64,000 bases of DNA from an archaeon (GTDB lineage: Archaea; Thermoproteota; Nitrososphaeria; Nitrososphaerales; Gagatemarchaeaceae), in assembly GCA_021827865.1 (NCBI GenBank), contig JAKAUC010000013.1:434001-498000 (forward strand), given 5' to 3'. Below the pieces are notes generated by a model. That model searched no databases, was not told the DNA's origin, and worked only from the letters and a program-made list of their open reading frames with translations. The first letter of the stretch is position 1, and each line of letters opens with the position of its first letter. This document shows positions 28,662 through 38,394 of this stretch, one piece after another. A program made the translations under genes and the position numbers.

Positions 28662-29198
28662 ATGCGGGTCGGTCTGCTCGTTGGGCGGTTCCAGCCGTTC
28701 CATCTCGGCCACCTCGAAGCTGTGAAGTATGCCCTTCGTGAAGTCGACTACCTCTACGTGGTCGTAGGCTCCGCGCAGCGGAGCCATGAAAGGGACAACC
28801 CGTTCACAGCCGGGGAGAGGATTGCGATGATCAAGGCCGCCCTGGACGGGAACGGGGTCGACCCTGCGAGGTGGATGGCCATACCCATAGCCGATGCCGA
28901 CTCCCACTCGCTATGGGTGTCCATGGTCGGGTCCATGGTCCCCAAGTTCGACGTCGTCTTCACCAACGACGCGCTGACATTCCTGCTCTTCAAGGAAGAG
29001 GGCATCCAGGTGAGTGCCGTCCCTTACCTTGACAGGAAGAACTACTCGGCCACAAACGTCAGGGACAGGATTCTCGAACGGAAGGACTGGAAGGGCCTGG
29101 TGCCGGCACAGGTGGCGAAATTGGTGGTGAAGTTCGGCGGTGTGGAGCGCGTGAGAGCGCTTATCCGTAAGGACCTGACGGGTGGTAAGGATGGATAA
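28662..29198 (+). CDS. Nicotinamide-nucleotide adenylyltransferase (archaeal type)
   Basis: MRVGLLVGRFQPFHLGHLEAVKYALREVDYLYVVVGSAQRSHERDNPFTAGERIAMI; YSATNVRDRI. Confidence 0.93.
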   Translation: MRVGLLVGRFQPFHLGHLEAVKYALREVDYLYVVVGSAQRSHERDNPFTAGERIAMIKAALDGNGVDPARWMAIPIADADSHSLWVSMVGSMVPKFDVVFTNDALTFLLFKEEGIQVSAVPYLDRKNYSATNVRDRILERKDWKGLVPAQVAKLVVKFGGVERVRALIRKDLTGGKDG

Positions 29199-30285
29199 AC
29201 AGAAGCTAATCATGCTCCCGGGACCCACCAATGTTTCGGAGAGGGTCATGCAGTCGATGCTCAACCCGATCATCAACCACAGGGGGGACGCGTTCAGAGA
29301 GCTGTACAAAGACGTCCTCGAGAGGACGAGGCACCTCTTCCAGACCCAGGGCGATGTGGTCGTCCTGTCGTCGTCTGGCACGGGGGGGGTCGAGGCGGCA
29401 GTATGGAACCTGATAAGACCGGGGGACGTCGCCGTAGTACCGGTCTTCGGCGAGTTCAGTATGAGGCTCGCGGAGACCGTGGAGTTAGCCGGAGGGAAGG
29501 CGGTCCGGGTCGCCTCGGACTTTGGAAAGATTCCGACCCTGGACCAGTTGAAGTCAGCGATGGACCAGCAGGGAAGGTTCAAGGCGTTGCTCCTGGTGCA
29601 CAACGAGACGAGCACCGGCGTGGCGGCCCCCTACATCGAGGAAGCCACCAGGTTCGCCAGGGACCACGGCGCCTTCGCGGTGATTGACGCGATCTCCAGC
29701 CTGGGAGGCTACGCCATCCCGGTCGACCGCTGGGGGGTCGACATGTGCATCACCGGGAGCCAGAAATGCGTGGCTGCCCCTCCGGGCCTGGCCATGCTGT
29801 CTGTGAGCAAGAGGGTCGTGGATTATCTGAAGAGTTCGCCTCCTAAGACTAGGTACTTCGAGCTCCCCAGGTATCTGGAATATGGCACCCGTGGCGAGAC
29901 CCCGTTCACGCCGGCGCTCCCGCTCTACTACGCGCTGGACGAGGCCCTGAAGGAGCTCCTCGAAGAAGGCCTGGAGAAGAGGGTCGAGAGACACGACAGG
30001 ATGTCGGCGAGGATCTACGACGGCCTGGCGAAGCTGGGCCTCCAGCCGGTCGCGGAGAGGTCGGTGAGGTCCAAGACCGTCGTCGCATCCTACTACCCGC
30101 AGGGGGTGGACGACTCCAAGTTCAGGAAGGCCCTGGCCCACGACAAGGGGGTCGTGATCGCAGGAGGGTTCGGCCCGTTCGCGGGCAAGGTTTTCAGGGT
30201 CGGGTGCATGGGTCAGGTCAACGAGGGCTACGTGGACGCCACGCTGCGGGCCATAGAGGAGACCCTTCCCGCCTTCAGGAACTGA
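29182..30285 (+). CDS. Class V aminotransferase (alanine-glyoxylate/serine-pyruvate type)
   Basis: LIMLPGPTNVSERVMQSM; INHRGDAFRELYKD; VIDAISSLGGYAIPVDRWGVDMCITGSQKCVAAPPGLAM. Confidence 0.92.
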   Translation: MVRMDKQKLIMLPGPTNVSERVMQSMLNPIINHRGDAFRELYKDVLERTRHLFQTQGDVVVLSSSGTGGVEAAVWNLIRPGDVAVVPVFGEFSMRLAETVELAGGKAVRVASDFGKIPTLDQLKSAMDQQGRFKALLLVHNETSTGVAAPYIEEATRFARDHGAFAVIDAISSLGGYAIPVDRWGVDMCITGSQKCVAAPPGLAMLSVSKRVVDYLKSSPPKTRYFELPRYLEYGTRGETPFTPALPLYYALDEALKELLEEGLEKRVERHDRMSARIYDGLAKLGLQPVAERSVRSKTVVASYYPQGVDDSKFRKALAHDKGVVIAGGFGPFAGKVFRVGCMGQVNEGYVDATLRAIEETLPAFRN

Positions 30286-30322
30286 AACTCTTTAAACCCA
30301 ACCCCGAGGCTGGTGGAATTCC

Positions 30323-31114
30323 ATGGCGTTTGAGAAGGGCACCCTGATATTCGCCAACTACACCGCGCGGGTGAAGGACACCGGCGAAGGCATCGAGTCC
30401 ACGGTAGAGTCCGAGGCCAAGCGGCTCAAGATATACGAGGAGTCGAGGAGGTACGAGCCCAGGCTCGTGGCGGTCGGCGAGGGGTGGCTCATCTCGGGGC
30501 TGGACGCCGAGGTGGCGAAGCTGTCGGTGGGGGACAAGAAGGAGATCGAGCTCGCGCCGGAGAAGGCCTTCGGCAGCAGGGACCCGACCCAGCTGCGCAT
30601 GATCCCGCTCCGCAAGTTCGGGGAGAGGGAGCATGAACTGGCCGTGGGCGACAGCGTGGAGGTGGACAACAGGGTCGGCATCATAAGGTTCGTCGGGTCA
30701 GGGAGGGCGCAGGTCGACTTCAACCACAGGCTGGCGGGGAAGTCGATAGTCTACGACTTCGAAGTGCTCAAGCAGGTCGAAGGCGACGACGACAAGACGA
30801 GGGCCCTGGTCGACAGGAGGCTAGCCGGGGAAGGGAGCAAGGCGACATTCGAGAGGGAAGGCGGGAGCCTGAAGGTGACGATCCCCGAGGACCTGTTCCT
30901 GGTGGAAGGGCTCCAGATAATCAAGAGGGGGATCGCCAACGACGTGTTCAAGTTCGTCCCCTCTGTCGCGTCCCTCGCCTTCGTGGAGAATTTCAAGAAC
31001 GAGAAGGCCCAGCCGAAGCTCGAGGAGAAGAAGGAAGAGCCGAAGGCGGAAGAGAAGGCTCCCGAGCCAAAGCCTCACGCGAAGAAGACAGAAAGTCCTG
31101 CGAAGACCGCTTAG
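30323..31114 (+). CDS. FKBP-type peptidyl-prolyl cis-trans isomerase (SlyD-like)
   Basis: FEKGTLIFANYTARVKDTGE...VGEGWLISGLDAEVAKLSVGDKKEIELAPEKAFGSRDPTQLRMIPLRKF; low-complexity K/E/P tail. Confidence 0.9.
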   Translation: MAFEKGTLIFANYTARVKDTGEGIESTVESEAKRLKIYEESRRYEPRLVAVGEGWLISGLDAEVAKLSVGDKKEIELAPEKAFGSRDPTQLRMIPLRKFGEREHELAVGDSVEVDNRVGIIRFVGSGRAQVDFNHRLAGKSIVYDFEVLKQVEGDDDKTRALVDRRLAGEGSKATFEREGGSLKVTIPEDLFLVEGLQIIKRGIANDVFKFVPSVASLAFVENFKNEKAQPKLEEKKEEPKAEEKAPEPKPHAKKTESPAKTA

Positions 31115-32148
31115 ATAACGCCGGTGGACTTTGCGAGGGCTGCTGCGCCCCTGGGGTCCAGCTTCCTCTTCGACAGGATCGTGTACCTGTCCGGGCGTAT
31201 GCTGCTCGCCTTCACCAGAGACCGGACGACCTGAGAGTCGTCTATGCCGATGGCCGACGCTTCCACCGGAGCGCCGACGTTCATGAGAGCGGCCCTCACC
31301 CTTTTCCAGTCGAGTCCGTGGAGCTTCGCCATCATTATGGTCCCGATCCCGCACTTCTCCCCGTGAAGCCCGACCCCGGGCGCCACGACGTCGAGGCAAT
31401 GGCTGAACAGGTGCTCAGACCCAGAGCAGGGGCGGGAGCTCCCGGCAATCCCCGCGGCGACGCCGGTGCTGATGAGGGCCTCCACCAGGTCGCGGACGCT
31501 GTCCTTCCCGAACTTCCCGAGGCTCCTAGACCCGGTCAGGACGACGTCGGCGCTCATCAGCGCCAGGCTTGCGGAGTACCCCCCGTAGTACTCCCCGGTC
31601 TCCCTGTGGGCAAGGTCCCAGTCCTTGACCGCGGTCAGCTTCGAAACGAGGTCGCCGCACCCCGACGCCAGCAGCCGCTTCGGCGCTGAGCTGATCACCT
31701 CTATGTCCGCCAGGATGCCCACGGGAGGCTTGGCCATGATCGAGTACGGCCTGTCGAGCCCCTTGAGAGAGGCGAAGGGGCTGGAGATGCCGTCGTGGGA
31801 GGCGCTGGTCGGGACAGAGTAGAATGGGAGCCCGAGCCTGAAGGCGGCGAGCTTCCCCACGTCCACGCTCTTGCCGCCCCCCACGCCCACTATCCTCCCG
31901 GCTCTCCTGGCTGCGCGCTTCACCTTCTCGACGTTCTGCGTGTCGGCCGCGGCTACCTCGACCCAGACGGGCTCCCCGCCCAGTGCCCCGTCCACGGTGG
32001 CGCGCACCTTCGAGGTGACCTGCGACCCGGACGATATCACGGTCTTCTTTGGGCCCTTGTCTGCGACGAACTCCCCCAGCTTGTCGATGACCCCCTCCCC
32101 TATGAGGACCTTGGTGGGTAGCTCCATCAGATGGTAGCCGGGGTCCAT
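31111..32148 (-). CDS. egsA: sn-glycerol-1-phosphate dehydrogenase
   Basis: ELPTKVLIGEGVIDKLGEF; VGVGGGKSVDVGKLAAFRLGLPFYSVPTSASHDGISSPFASLKG; HLFSHCLD; HGEKCGIGTIMMA. Confidence 0.95.
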   Translation of the reverse strand: MDPGYHLMELPTKVLIGEGVIDKLGEFVADKGPKKTVISSGSQVTSKVRATVDGALGGEPVWVEVAAADTQNVEKVKRAARRAGRIVGVGGGKSVDVGKLAAFRLGLPFYSVPTSASHDGISSPFASLKGLDRPYSIMAKPPVGILADIEVISSAPKRLLASGCGDLVSKLTAVKDWDLAHRETGEYYGGYSASLALMSADVVLTGSRSLGKFGKDSVRDLVEALISTGVAAGIAGSSRPCSGSEHLFSHCLDVVAPGVGLHGEKCGIGTIMMAKLHGLDWKRVRAALMNVGAPVEASAIGIDDSQVVRSLVKASSIRPDRYTILSKRKLDPRGAAALAKSTGVI

Positions 32149-32332
32149 GTTGGTGACGCCCCGTCTCGTGATTTAAGGCCACTGCGCTCGGCCAGGGGAG
32201 AACTCCGGAGGGATGGGCTTCGAAAGATTAAATAAGCAACGGAGACGCGCGGTTCTTGTCCGTTCTGAGGGGTTTGTGGACAAAGTGTCGAGAGAATTAA
32301 ACCAGATTGGAGGGAAAACGCTGGGTTCGGCC

Positions 32333-32956
32333 ATGTACCACGGTACCACCACCGTGGGGCTGGTCTGTTCCGACGGTGTCGTCTTGGCCACAGATACGCG
32401 CGTCACGGCTGGAGGTTTCATCGCCCACAAGAGGGGCAAGAAGCTCATCAAGATCGCCGACAACCTCGCCATGACGATCTCCGGCGGGGTGGCGGACGCA
32501 CAGAACGTCACAGACACGGCGAAGTACTATTCGAGCACCTACAGGTTGGAGAAGGGGAGGCCCATGCCGGTGAAGGCAGCGGCCCAGGTGGTGTCGAACA
32601 TGCTCTTCTCTTCGCGGCTGTATCCCCTGATAGCGGACGTCCTGGTGGGAGGGGTCGACTCAACCGGCGGATCCCTGTTCAACGTCGACATCTTCGGGTC
32701 TCTCAACCAGGAGAAGATGATAGCCACGGGGAGCGGGTCTCCGGTGGCCTATGGCATTCTCGAAGAGGAGTTCAAGGAAGGGATGCCGGTGGCGAAGGCG
32801 TACCCGCTGGCTGCGAAGGCCATCATAGCCGCGACGAGGCGGAACGTCGCGACAGGAGACCATTTCGACGTGGCGGTCATCGATAAGGAAGGGTTCCGCG
32901 AGCTGCCAGAAGCTGAGAAGGACAAGCTCCTGGCCCAGTTTACATCTCACAGTTAG
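32333..32956 (+). CDS. psmB: Proteasome beta subunit (catalytic-type)
   Basis: MYHGTTTVGLVCSDGVVLATDTRVTAGGFIAHKRGKKLIKIADNLAMTISGGVADAQ: Thr1, Asp17 and Lys33 retained; the ORF could start upstream at 32213. Confidence 0.9.
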   Translation: MYHGTTTVGLVCSDGVVLATDTRVTAGGFIAHKRGKKLIKIADNLAMTISGGVADAQNVTDTAKYYSSTYRLEKGRPMPVKAAAQVVSNMLFSSRLYPLIADVLVGGVDSTGGSLFNVDIFGSLNQEKMIATGSGSPVAYGILEEEFKEGMPVAKAYPLAAKAIIAATRRNVATGDHFDVAVIDKEGFRELPEAEKDKLLAQFTSHS

Positions 32957-32958
32957 AC

Positions 32959-34872
32959 TTGGAACAGAAAGCCAACGGCGTAAGCCTGATGAGCGCTATT
33001 CTGAACAACATCCCAGCGGAAGCTCAGATCACCAGGATAGAGTACGAGGGCCCGAGGCTCGCCCTTTACACCAAGAACCCCGCCTACCTTCACAAGAACA
33101 GCTATGTCATATCTGAGATTGTCAACTCCTTGAAGAAGAGGGTCGTCACAAGGACGGAGAAATCGATAAGGAAGCAGGAGAGCGACGCCAGGCAGGTCCT
33201 GGAGAGGACCCTCCCCCCCGAGGCGGGGGCGTCCAACTACTTCTTCGACGACGCCCTGGGCGAGATAACCGTAGAGGCTGAGAACCCCAGGCTGCTCTCC
33301 CAGGAGGCAGGCTTCGACCTCGGCGGGGCCATGGAGCAGACGGGATGGAAGATTAGAGTCCGCAAGGCACCCCACATAAAATCTACCGCGATCCAGAACG
33401 TCTACTATGCCCTGAAGGCTGGGACCGAGGTCCGGGAGAAGTTCTATAGGGAGCTGGGTGAGGCGATATTCAGGCCGAGGATCGCGGCGGAAGAGCACGT
33501 CACCATAAAGACCCTCGGCGCGTTCCAGCAGGTGGGAAGGTCCTGCGTGCTCGTCGAGACGGCGGAGAGCAAGGTGCTGCTGGACTGCGGGATCCATCCC
33601 GGGTCGAGGAACCCCTGGGACGCGTATCCGCGCCTCGACTGGGCGGACATCTCCCCCAATGAGATAGACGCCATCGTAGTCAGCCACGCCCACCTGGACC
33701 ACCAGGGCTTCGTCCCGGCCATGTACAAGTACGGCTACGACGGGCCGGTGTACTGCACCGAGCCTACCCTGCCGCTGATGTCCATGCTTCAGAACGACTT
33801 CGTGAAGATAGCCCAGATCGAGGGCGGGAGGCTGATCTACGACCAGAAGGACATCAGAGACGAGATCCAGCACACCATCACCCTCCCCTATGGGATGGTG
33901 ACAGACATATCCCCGGACATCAAGCTGGTGTTCAACAACGCCGGGCACATCCTGGGGTCGGCGACCGTCCACCTCCACATAGGGGAGGGCGCCCACAACA
34001 TAGTGTACACCGGGGACTACAAGTACGGGAGGACGGCGCTGTTCGACTCCGCCACCTGGAACTATCCGAGGGTCGAGACCCTCATAACCGAGAGCACCTA
34101 CGGAGCGAAGGAGGACATCATGCCCGTAAGGGAGGAGGTCGAGATGAAGTTCGTCAACGCCATCAATGAGACGCTCATGCAAGGGGGGAAGGTGCTCATA
34201 CCCATCCCCGCCGTGGGGAGGGCCCAGGAGATACTCATCGTCCTAGACCAGTACATGAGGAACAAGATCCTGGTGGAGGCGCCGGTGTTCATGGAGGGGA
34301 TGATCTCCGAGGCCACGGCCATCCATGTCTCGTATGCCGACTACCTCTCGCGGGAGCTCAGGACCAAAATCCTTGAGGAGGGGGTGAACCCCTTCAAGTC
34401 AGAGTACTTCACCGAGGTGGAGCACCCTACGGACAGGGAGGAGGCATATCGAGAGGGCCCTGCCATAATCATGGCGACCTCTGGGATGCTGGAGGGGGGG
34501 CCCGTCCTCGACTATTTCGAGCATCTCGCGCCGGGGGAGAAGAACAAGATACTGTTCGTGTCATACCAGGTCCAGGGGTCCATGGGGAGGAGAGTGCTGG
34601 ACGGCGGGAGCCAAGCCAGCCTGATGGGCCAGGACGGGAAGATCAAGATCGTTGATGTCAGGGCCAAGGTGGAGAAGGCGGACGGGTTCAGCGGCCACAG
34701 CGACTACAACCAGATTATCCGCTTCGTGGGGAAGGTGCGGCCGAAGCTCCAGCTGGTCCTCGTGAACCACGGCGAGAAGAGAAAGACGGAGAACCTCGCC
34801 TACGCCATTCAGCGGATATACCGAATCCCTGCCATCCACCCTGCGGTGCAGGAAGCCATCAGGGTCTACTGA
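32959..34872 (+). CDS. KH-domain beta-CASP ribonuclease aCPSF1/FttA
   Basis: N-term KH-like region, VVSHAHLDHQGFVP, HILGSATVHLHIGEGAHNIVYTGDYKYGRTALF, GHSDYNQIIRFV; start TTG 32959 or ATG 32989. Confidence 0.94.
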   Translation: MEQKANGVSLMSAILNNIPAEAQITRIEYEGPRLALYTKNPAYLHKNSYVISEIVNSLKKRVVTRTEKSIRKQESDARQVLERTLPPEAGASNYFFDDALGEITVEAENPRLLSQEAGFDLGGAMEQTGWKIRVRKAPHIKSTAIQNVYYALKAGTEVREKFYRELGEAIFRPRIAAEEHVTIKTLGAFQQVGRSCVLVETAESKVLLDCGIHPGSRNPWDAYPRLDWADISPNEIDAIVVSHAHLDHQGFVPAMYKYGYDGPVYCTEPTLPLMSMLQNDFVKIAQIEGGRLIYDQKDIRDEIQHTITLPYGMVTDISPDIKLVFNNAGHILGSATVHLHIGEGAHNIVYTGDYKYGRTALFDSATWNYPRVETLITESTYGAKEDIMPVREEVEMKFVNAINETLMQGGKVLIPIPAVGRAQEILIVLDQYMRNKILVEAPVFMEGMISEATAIHVSYADYLSRELRTKILEEGVNPFKSEYFTEVEHPTDREEAYREGPAIIMATSGMLEGGPVLDYFEHLAPGEKNKILFVSYQVQGSMGRRVLDGGSQASLMGQDGKIKIVDVRAKVEKADGFSGHSDYNQIIRFVGKVRPKLQLVLVNHGEKRKTENLAYAIQRIYRIPAIHPAVQEAIRVY

Positions 34873-35122
34873 GGGCCCCGCGCCCCGGCGGGGGTGGCGA
34901 GGCCGTCGTCGAACCCCATCGAGACCTGACGTCGCCCTCACGGCCGCGACCCAACCTGAGCCGCGCAAGCATCACCCTGCAAAGGCGCGTCCCCGGACCC
35001 GACGAAAGCAACCCCCAGGCATCGGGGTGACCTGCCGCTGACTGGTGACAAGACTTCATCCCCCCTCGGCCTGGGGCTGAACCTGGCAGACCGCCGCGCG
35101 GATGGCCGGGACGACGAAGACG

Positions 35123-35419
35123 CTACTGGAGGCCGCGCCAGATGCGCACGCCCGGCGGGGTGATGACGACCCTCTCGTCCCCGAGCCTTGCGATGTCTCC
35201 GCCCGCAGATGTGGCGAACTCGTAGAGCTGTTCGACCGAGGACTTCAGCTCCTCGAGGCTCTTTTGAGCCAGGGGGGTCACCTTGAGTATCACTATCGTC
35301 TTGTTGGAGACGTCCTCCTGAATCTTCGGAAGGTCCTCTATGCTCTTGAGCGCCAAGGCTTTCAGAAGAATCTCTTTGCTCTTACCTTCGAGCTTCCTCT
35401 CCTGCATCATTCCGGACAT
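35123..35419 (-). CDS. sepF: SepF-like cell division protein
   Basis: IVILKVTPLAQKSLEELKSSVEQLYEFATSAGGDIARLGDERVVITPPGVRIW; the AT-rich TATA-like GATAAAATT lies inside the longer ORF, favouring ATG near 35419 over 35488. Confidence 0.85.
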   Translation of the reverse strand: MSGMMQERKLEGKSKEILLKALALKSIEDLPKIQEDVSNKTIVILKVTPLAQKSLEELKSSVEQLYEFATSAGGDIARLGDERVVITPPGVRIWRGLQ

Positions 35420-35581
35420 TGATGTTTTACTCCGTGAGTCACGGTCATTATTAAGGGTAGGGCGGCCCAGCAATTTTATCGCAGTCATGAATTAGTTAGA
35501 CTCTGTTGTAGAGAATAGTTCTCAGGTCGGAGATTCCGTTCTCAGCTTAATAGGAGAGGGAAGGGCGAAAGTATTCCCGGG

Positions 35582-36061
35582 TCAGATGGCCTTGTGCGCG
35601 TTCCAGTAGCGGTCCCCCACGTGGTGCAGGTTCTTCACGCACTCCCCCCTCGACGTGGCCGCGGCCTGGGCGCCTGAGACACTCGTAGGGCCGACCGCGA
35701 TGGCGCGCCCTTTCTTCTCCTCTTTGACGACCACCAACTTCCCTGCATCCCCCCAGTCGTCCATCTTTCTTATGCCGGGGCGCATCACGTCGGCCCCGTT
35801 GATGAGGAACTTGATGGCCCCCTCGTCTACCACGACGGCCGGAAAGAGGGCGAGAGAAGCCTGCGAGCCAAGGTAGGGAAAGAACGAATCTCCCGACTGG
35901 ACGAACTCGTACTCGTCGAGCCTCACGAAGACGACCCCGGCTTCAGGCTCGGCGCAATCGGCCTGGGCCGACTTCGACAGGCTCAGCGTGAGGCCCAGGG
36001 ACGCCTCTATCTTCGCGATCATCACCGCGGAGTCCCTGCGGGACAGAACCCACTTCTTCAA
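35582..36061 (-). CDS. PUA-domain RNA-binding protein
   Basis: FFPYLGSQASLALFPAVVVDEGAIKFLINGADVMRPGIRKMDDWGDAGKLVVVKEEKKGRAIAVG. Confidence 0.85.
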   Translation of the reverse strand: MKKWVLSRRDSAVMIAKIEASLGLTLSLSKSAQADCAEPEAGVVFVRLDEYEFVQSGDSFFPYLGSQASLALFPAVVVDEGAIKFLINGADVMRPGIRKMDDWGDAGKLVVVKEEKKGRAIAVGPTSVSGAQAAATSRGECVKNLHHVGDRYWNAHKAI

Positions 36062-36123
36062 CTGGAGACGCGCGCATGACTGCTTAAATAAATGAATTCG
36101 GACGGCAGGTTCAAGGGAACATA

Positions 36124-36354
36124 TTGTCCGTCGACATGGCAGTCAAGGTCCTCGACGAGAGCGTCGGGAAGGTCGTCCTGATCAAGCTGAAGGGAGGGAA
36201 GGTCATCAGGGGCAACCTCCAGGGATTCGACCAGCACATGAACCTGGCCCTCGAGCAGGCGGAAGAGGTGACCGAGGACGGGCAGTCGAGCTCCCTCGGG
36301 ACGCTGATCGTGAGGGGGGACAACATAATCATGATTTCCCCGCCGCCTAGCTGA
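36124..36354 (+). CDS. Sm-like (Lsm) RNA-binding protein
   Basis: MAVKVLDESVGKVVLIKLKGGKVIRGNLQGFDQHMNLALEQAEEV...LGTLIVRGDNIIMISP. Confidence 0.95.
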   Translation: MSVDMAVKVLDESVGKVVLIKLKGGKVIRGNLQGFDQHMNLALEQAEEVTEDGQSSSLGTLIVRGDNIIMISPPPS

Positions 36355-36453
36355 CGCAAAGCAAGTCCGCCGAAAGCCCTAGTCGAGTCAGGCATCCCGA
36401 GCGAATCTGCTTTTATACCAAAGGCATAGAAGCACGGGAAAGGAAAAGCACGC

Positions 36454-37113
36454 ATGGTCGATGTTCTGACAGTCGTGGTCGCGGGTGTTGTCGGGCTCGG
36501 CCTTGGTGCGTTGGCCTCCTATGCGGTGTTTTACACGAGGCCAAAGCAGGATAAGGTGGTAATGAAGCGCACCGATGCTGGGACGAGGACCACGGAGTCG
36601 TCCATGACCTCCGCAGACTTGGAGCGCTCCCGGAGGGAGATGAGGACCATCATGGTCGAGAGGGACCTCCTTTCGTCCGCGATGATGAAGCTCTACGAAG
36701 CGGAGAACGAGGGGAGGATCACGCGCGAAGAGAGGGAGATGATCTCCAAGCGCTACAGCGACCAGATCAAAGACCTCCAGGCGAAGCTGAAGGACGTCGA
36801 GCTGGTCGTCGAGGTGGGAGAGCTCGAAGGGCTCCGCGGCGAGCTGGTGACGCTCTTCGAGAGCAAGATACAGAACATAGAGTCGAGGCTGGACGTGGCT
36901 AAGCAGAGGCTGGGCCCCGCGGCCCCCCAGCCGGTGAAGAAGGAGGCCGCCCCCAAGGTCGAGAGGGCCACCGACCTTGAGCGCGCCGTCGAGAGGAGGG
37001 CGAAGCCAGAGATGAGCGATTCTGAGAAGAGGGTCAAGGAGATCAGGGACGAGGTGATGGACGCCCTCACGAAGCTAGAGCAGATAGACATCGATAAGAA
37101 GCAGGAAGGCTGA
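36454..37113 (+). CDS. Membrane-anchored coiled-coil hypothetical protein
   Basis: N-terminal TM VDVLTVVVAGVVGLGLGALASYAVFY followed by long charged heptad-rich region. Confidence 0.7.
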   Translation: MVDVLTVVVAGVVGLGLGALASYAVFYTRPKQDKVVMKRTDAGTRTTESSMTSADLERSRREMRTIMVERDLLSSAMMKLYEAENEGRITREEREMISKRYSDQIKDLQAKLKDVELVVEVGELEGLRGELVTLFESKIQNIESRLDVAKQRLGPAAPQPVKKEAAPKVERATDLERAVERRAKPEMSDSEKRVKEIRDEVMDALTKLEQIDIDKKQEG

Positions 37114-37805
37114 TGGACAGGTCACGGGACGCGCTGAAAGGGGTGGCCAAGGAGCTCGCCAAGAGCATCGCCCCGGGCGCGACCCTCGGCTTGGGGAGCG
37201 GTTCGACCGTGGCTGCTCTCCTCGAGGAACTGTCCCCCCTCGTCATGGAGAGGTCGAAGAGGATCAGGGGGGTATCGACTTCGACGCAGATCGAGATGGC
37301 GGCGACGAGGTACGGCATCGAGCTGGTCCCCTTCAGGGGCTCGGTCGACCTGGTGGTGGACGGCGCGGACCAAGTCGACGGAGGCCTCAACCTGGTCAAG
37401 GGTGGGGGCGGGGCCCTGCTGAAAGAGAAGATCGTCATGGGGAGCGCGAAGTCCGTCGCCATCGTCGCCGGCGAGGGCAAATTCGTGAAGAGGCTCTGCG
37501 AGAACGGGGTGAGGGTCCCCGTCGAGGTCGTCCCCATGGCCAGAGAGAGCGCCAAGTTGAAGCTCTCGATGCTCGGAGGGGTCCCCGAAGAAAGGCTGAT
37601 GCCCAAGGGGTACCCCTACTTCACAGAGAACGGGAACATAATCCTGGACACCCTGTTCGAGCCCGTCGATGAGCCGAGAGAGCTCGAGGTGAAGGTGAAG
37701 TCGACCCCCGGGGTGGTCGAGGCTGGGATCTTCACCATAAAGCCGATCACAGTCTACAAGATCGGGGCAGACGGCAGCTTCGAGGCGATGACGACCGCTG
37801 GCTAG
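37113..37805 (+). CDS. rpiA: Ribose-5-phosphate isomerase A
   Basis: GATLGLGSGSTVAALLEEL; DLVVDGADQVDGGLNLVKGGGGALLKEKIV; GNIILDTLF. Confidence 0.95.
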   Translation: MDRSRDALKGVAKELAKSIAPGATLGLGSGSTVAALLEELSPLVMERSKRIRGVSTSTQIEMAATRYGIELVPFRGSVDLVVDGADQVDGGLNLVKGGGGALLKEKIVMGSAKSVAIVAGEGKFVKRLCENGVRVPVEVVPMARESAKLKLSMLGGVPEERLMPKGYPYFTENGNIILDTLFEPVDEPRELEVKVKSTPGVVEAGIFTIKPITVYKIGADGSFEAMTTAG

Positions 37806-37937
37806 GCCGCGCTGAATCTAACATGCCGCGAAGGGGATGCCATGAGGAGCTGGGCTCGGGGGATGAGAGCCCCCTATTGGTTGCCTTAACTTCCGCATCA
37901 CTTATAACTCCCTGACAGCGGCGACCGCACTACTGAT

Positions 37938-38366
37938 ATGACTCGCGAGGTAGGTTACAAGTCTGCGCCGATCGACCCGAACTTCCTTTCGAAGCCTGAC
38001 CAGTTCCCCGTGACGGGCGAGCACGGCGGGCACAAGGTCAGGGCAGCCGGAGCGGCGAGGAACGACGGCGATGGCAAGCCCTATCCGACCACCAACGGGA
38101 TCCACGGAACCCAGGTGGCAATCGACTGGGAGTCGTGCGTCGCCGACGGGGTCTGCATGGACGTCTGCCCCGTCTTCGTGTTCGAATGGCTGCTCAACCC
38201 CGGCCAGGCGGGGACCGGCAAAGACAAGGTGGTAGAGCAGGGGACCCCGGAGTGGAACCAATACAGGAGCGACAAGTGCGACCCGGTGAGGGAGATGGAC
38301 TGCATCTTCTGCATGGCCTGCGAGACCAGCTGCCCCACGCAAAGCATCAAGATCACTCAGCCGTAG
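37938..38366 (+). CDS. Ferredoxin, zinc-containing-ferredoxin-like
   Basis: CVADGVCMDVCPVFVFEW and CIFCMACETSCPTQSIKI, with His-rich N-terminal extension. Confidence 0.88.
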   Translation: MTREVGYKSAPIDPNFLSKPDQFPVTGEHGGHKVRAAGAARNDGDGKPYPTTNGIHGTQVAIDWESCVADGVCMDVCPVFVFEWLLNPGQAGTGKDKVVEQGTPEWNQYRSDKCDPVREMDCIFCMACETSCPTQSIKITQP

Positions 38367-38394
38367 CCGCGGACTAGTCCTGGCCGGGGCGAAC

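Noticed and set aside
32953-34182. 409-aa minus-strand ORF over aCPSF1
   Set aside because: Antisense shadow of a clearly coding beta-CASP gene.
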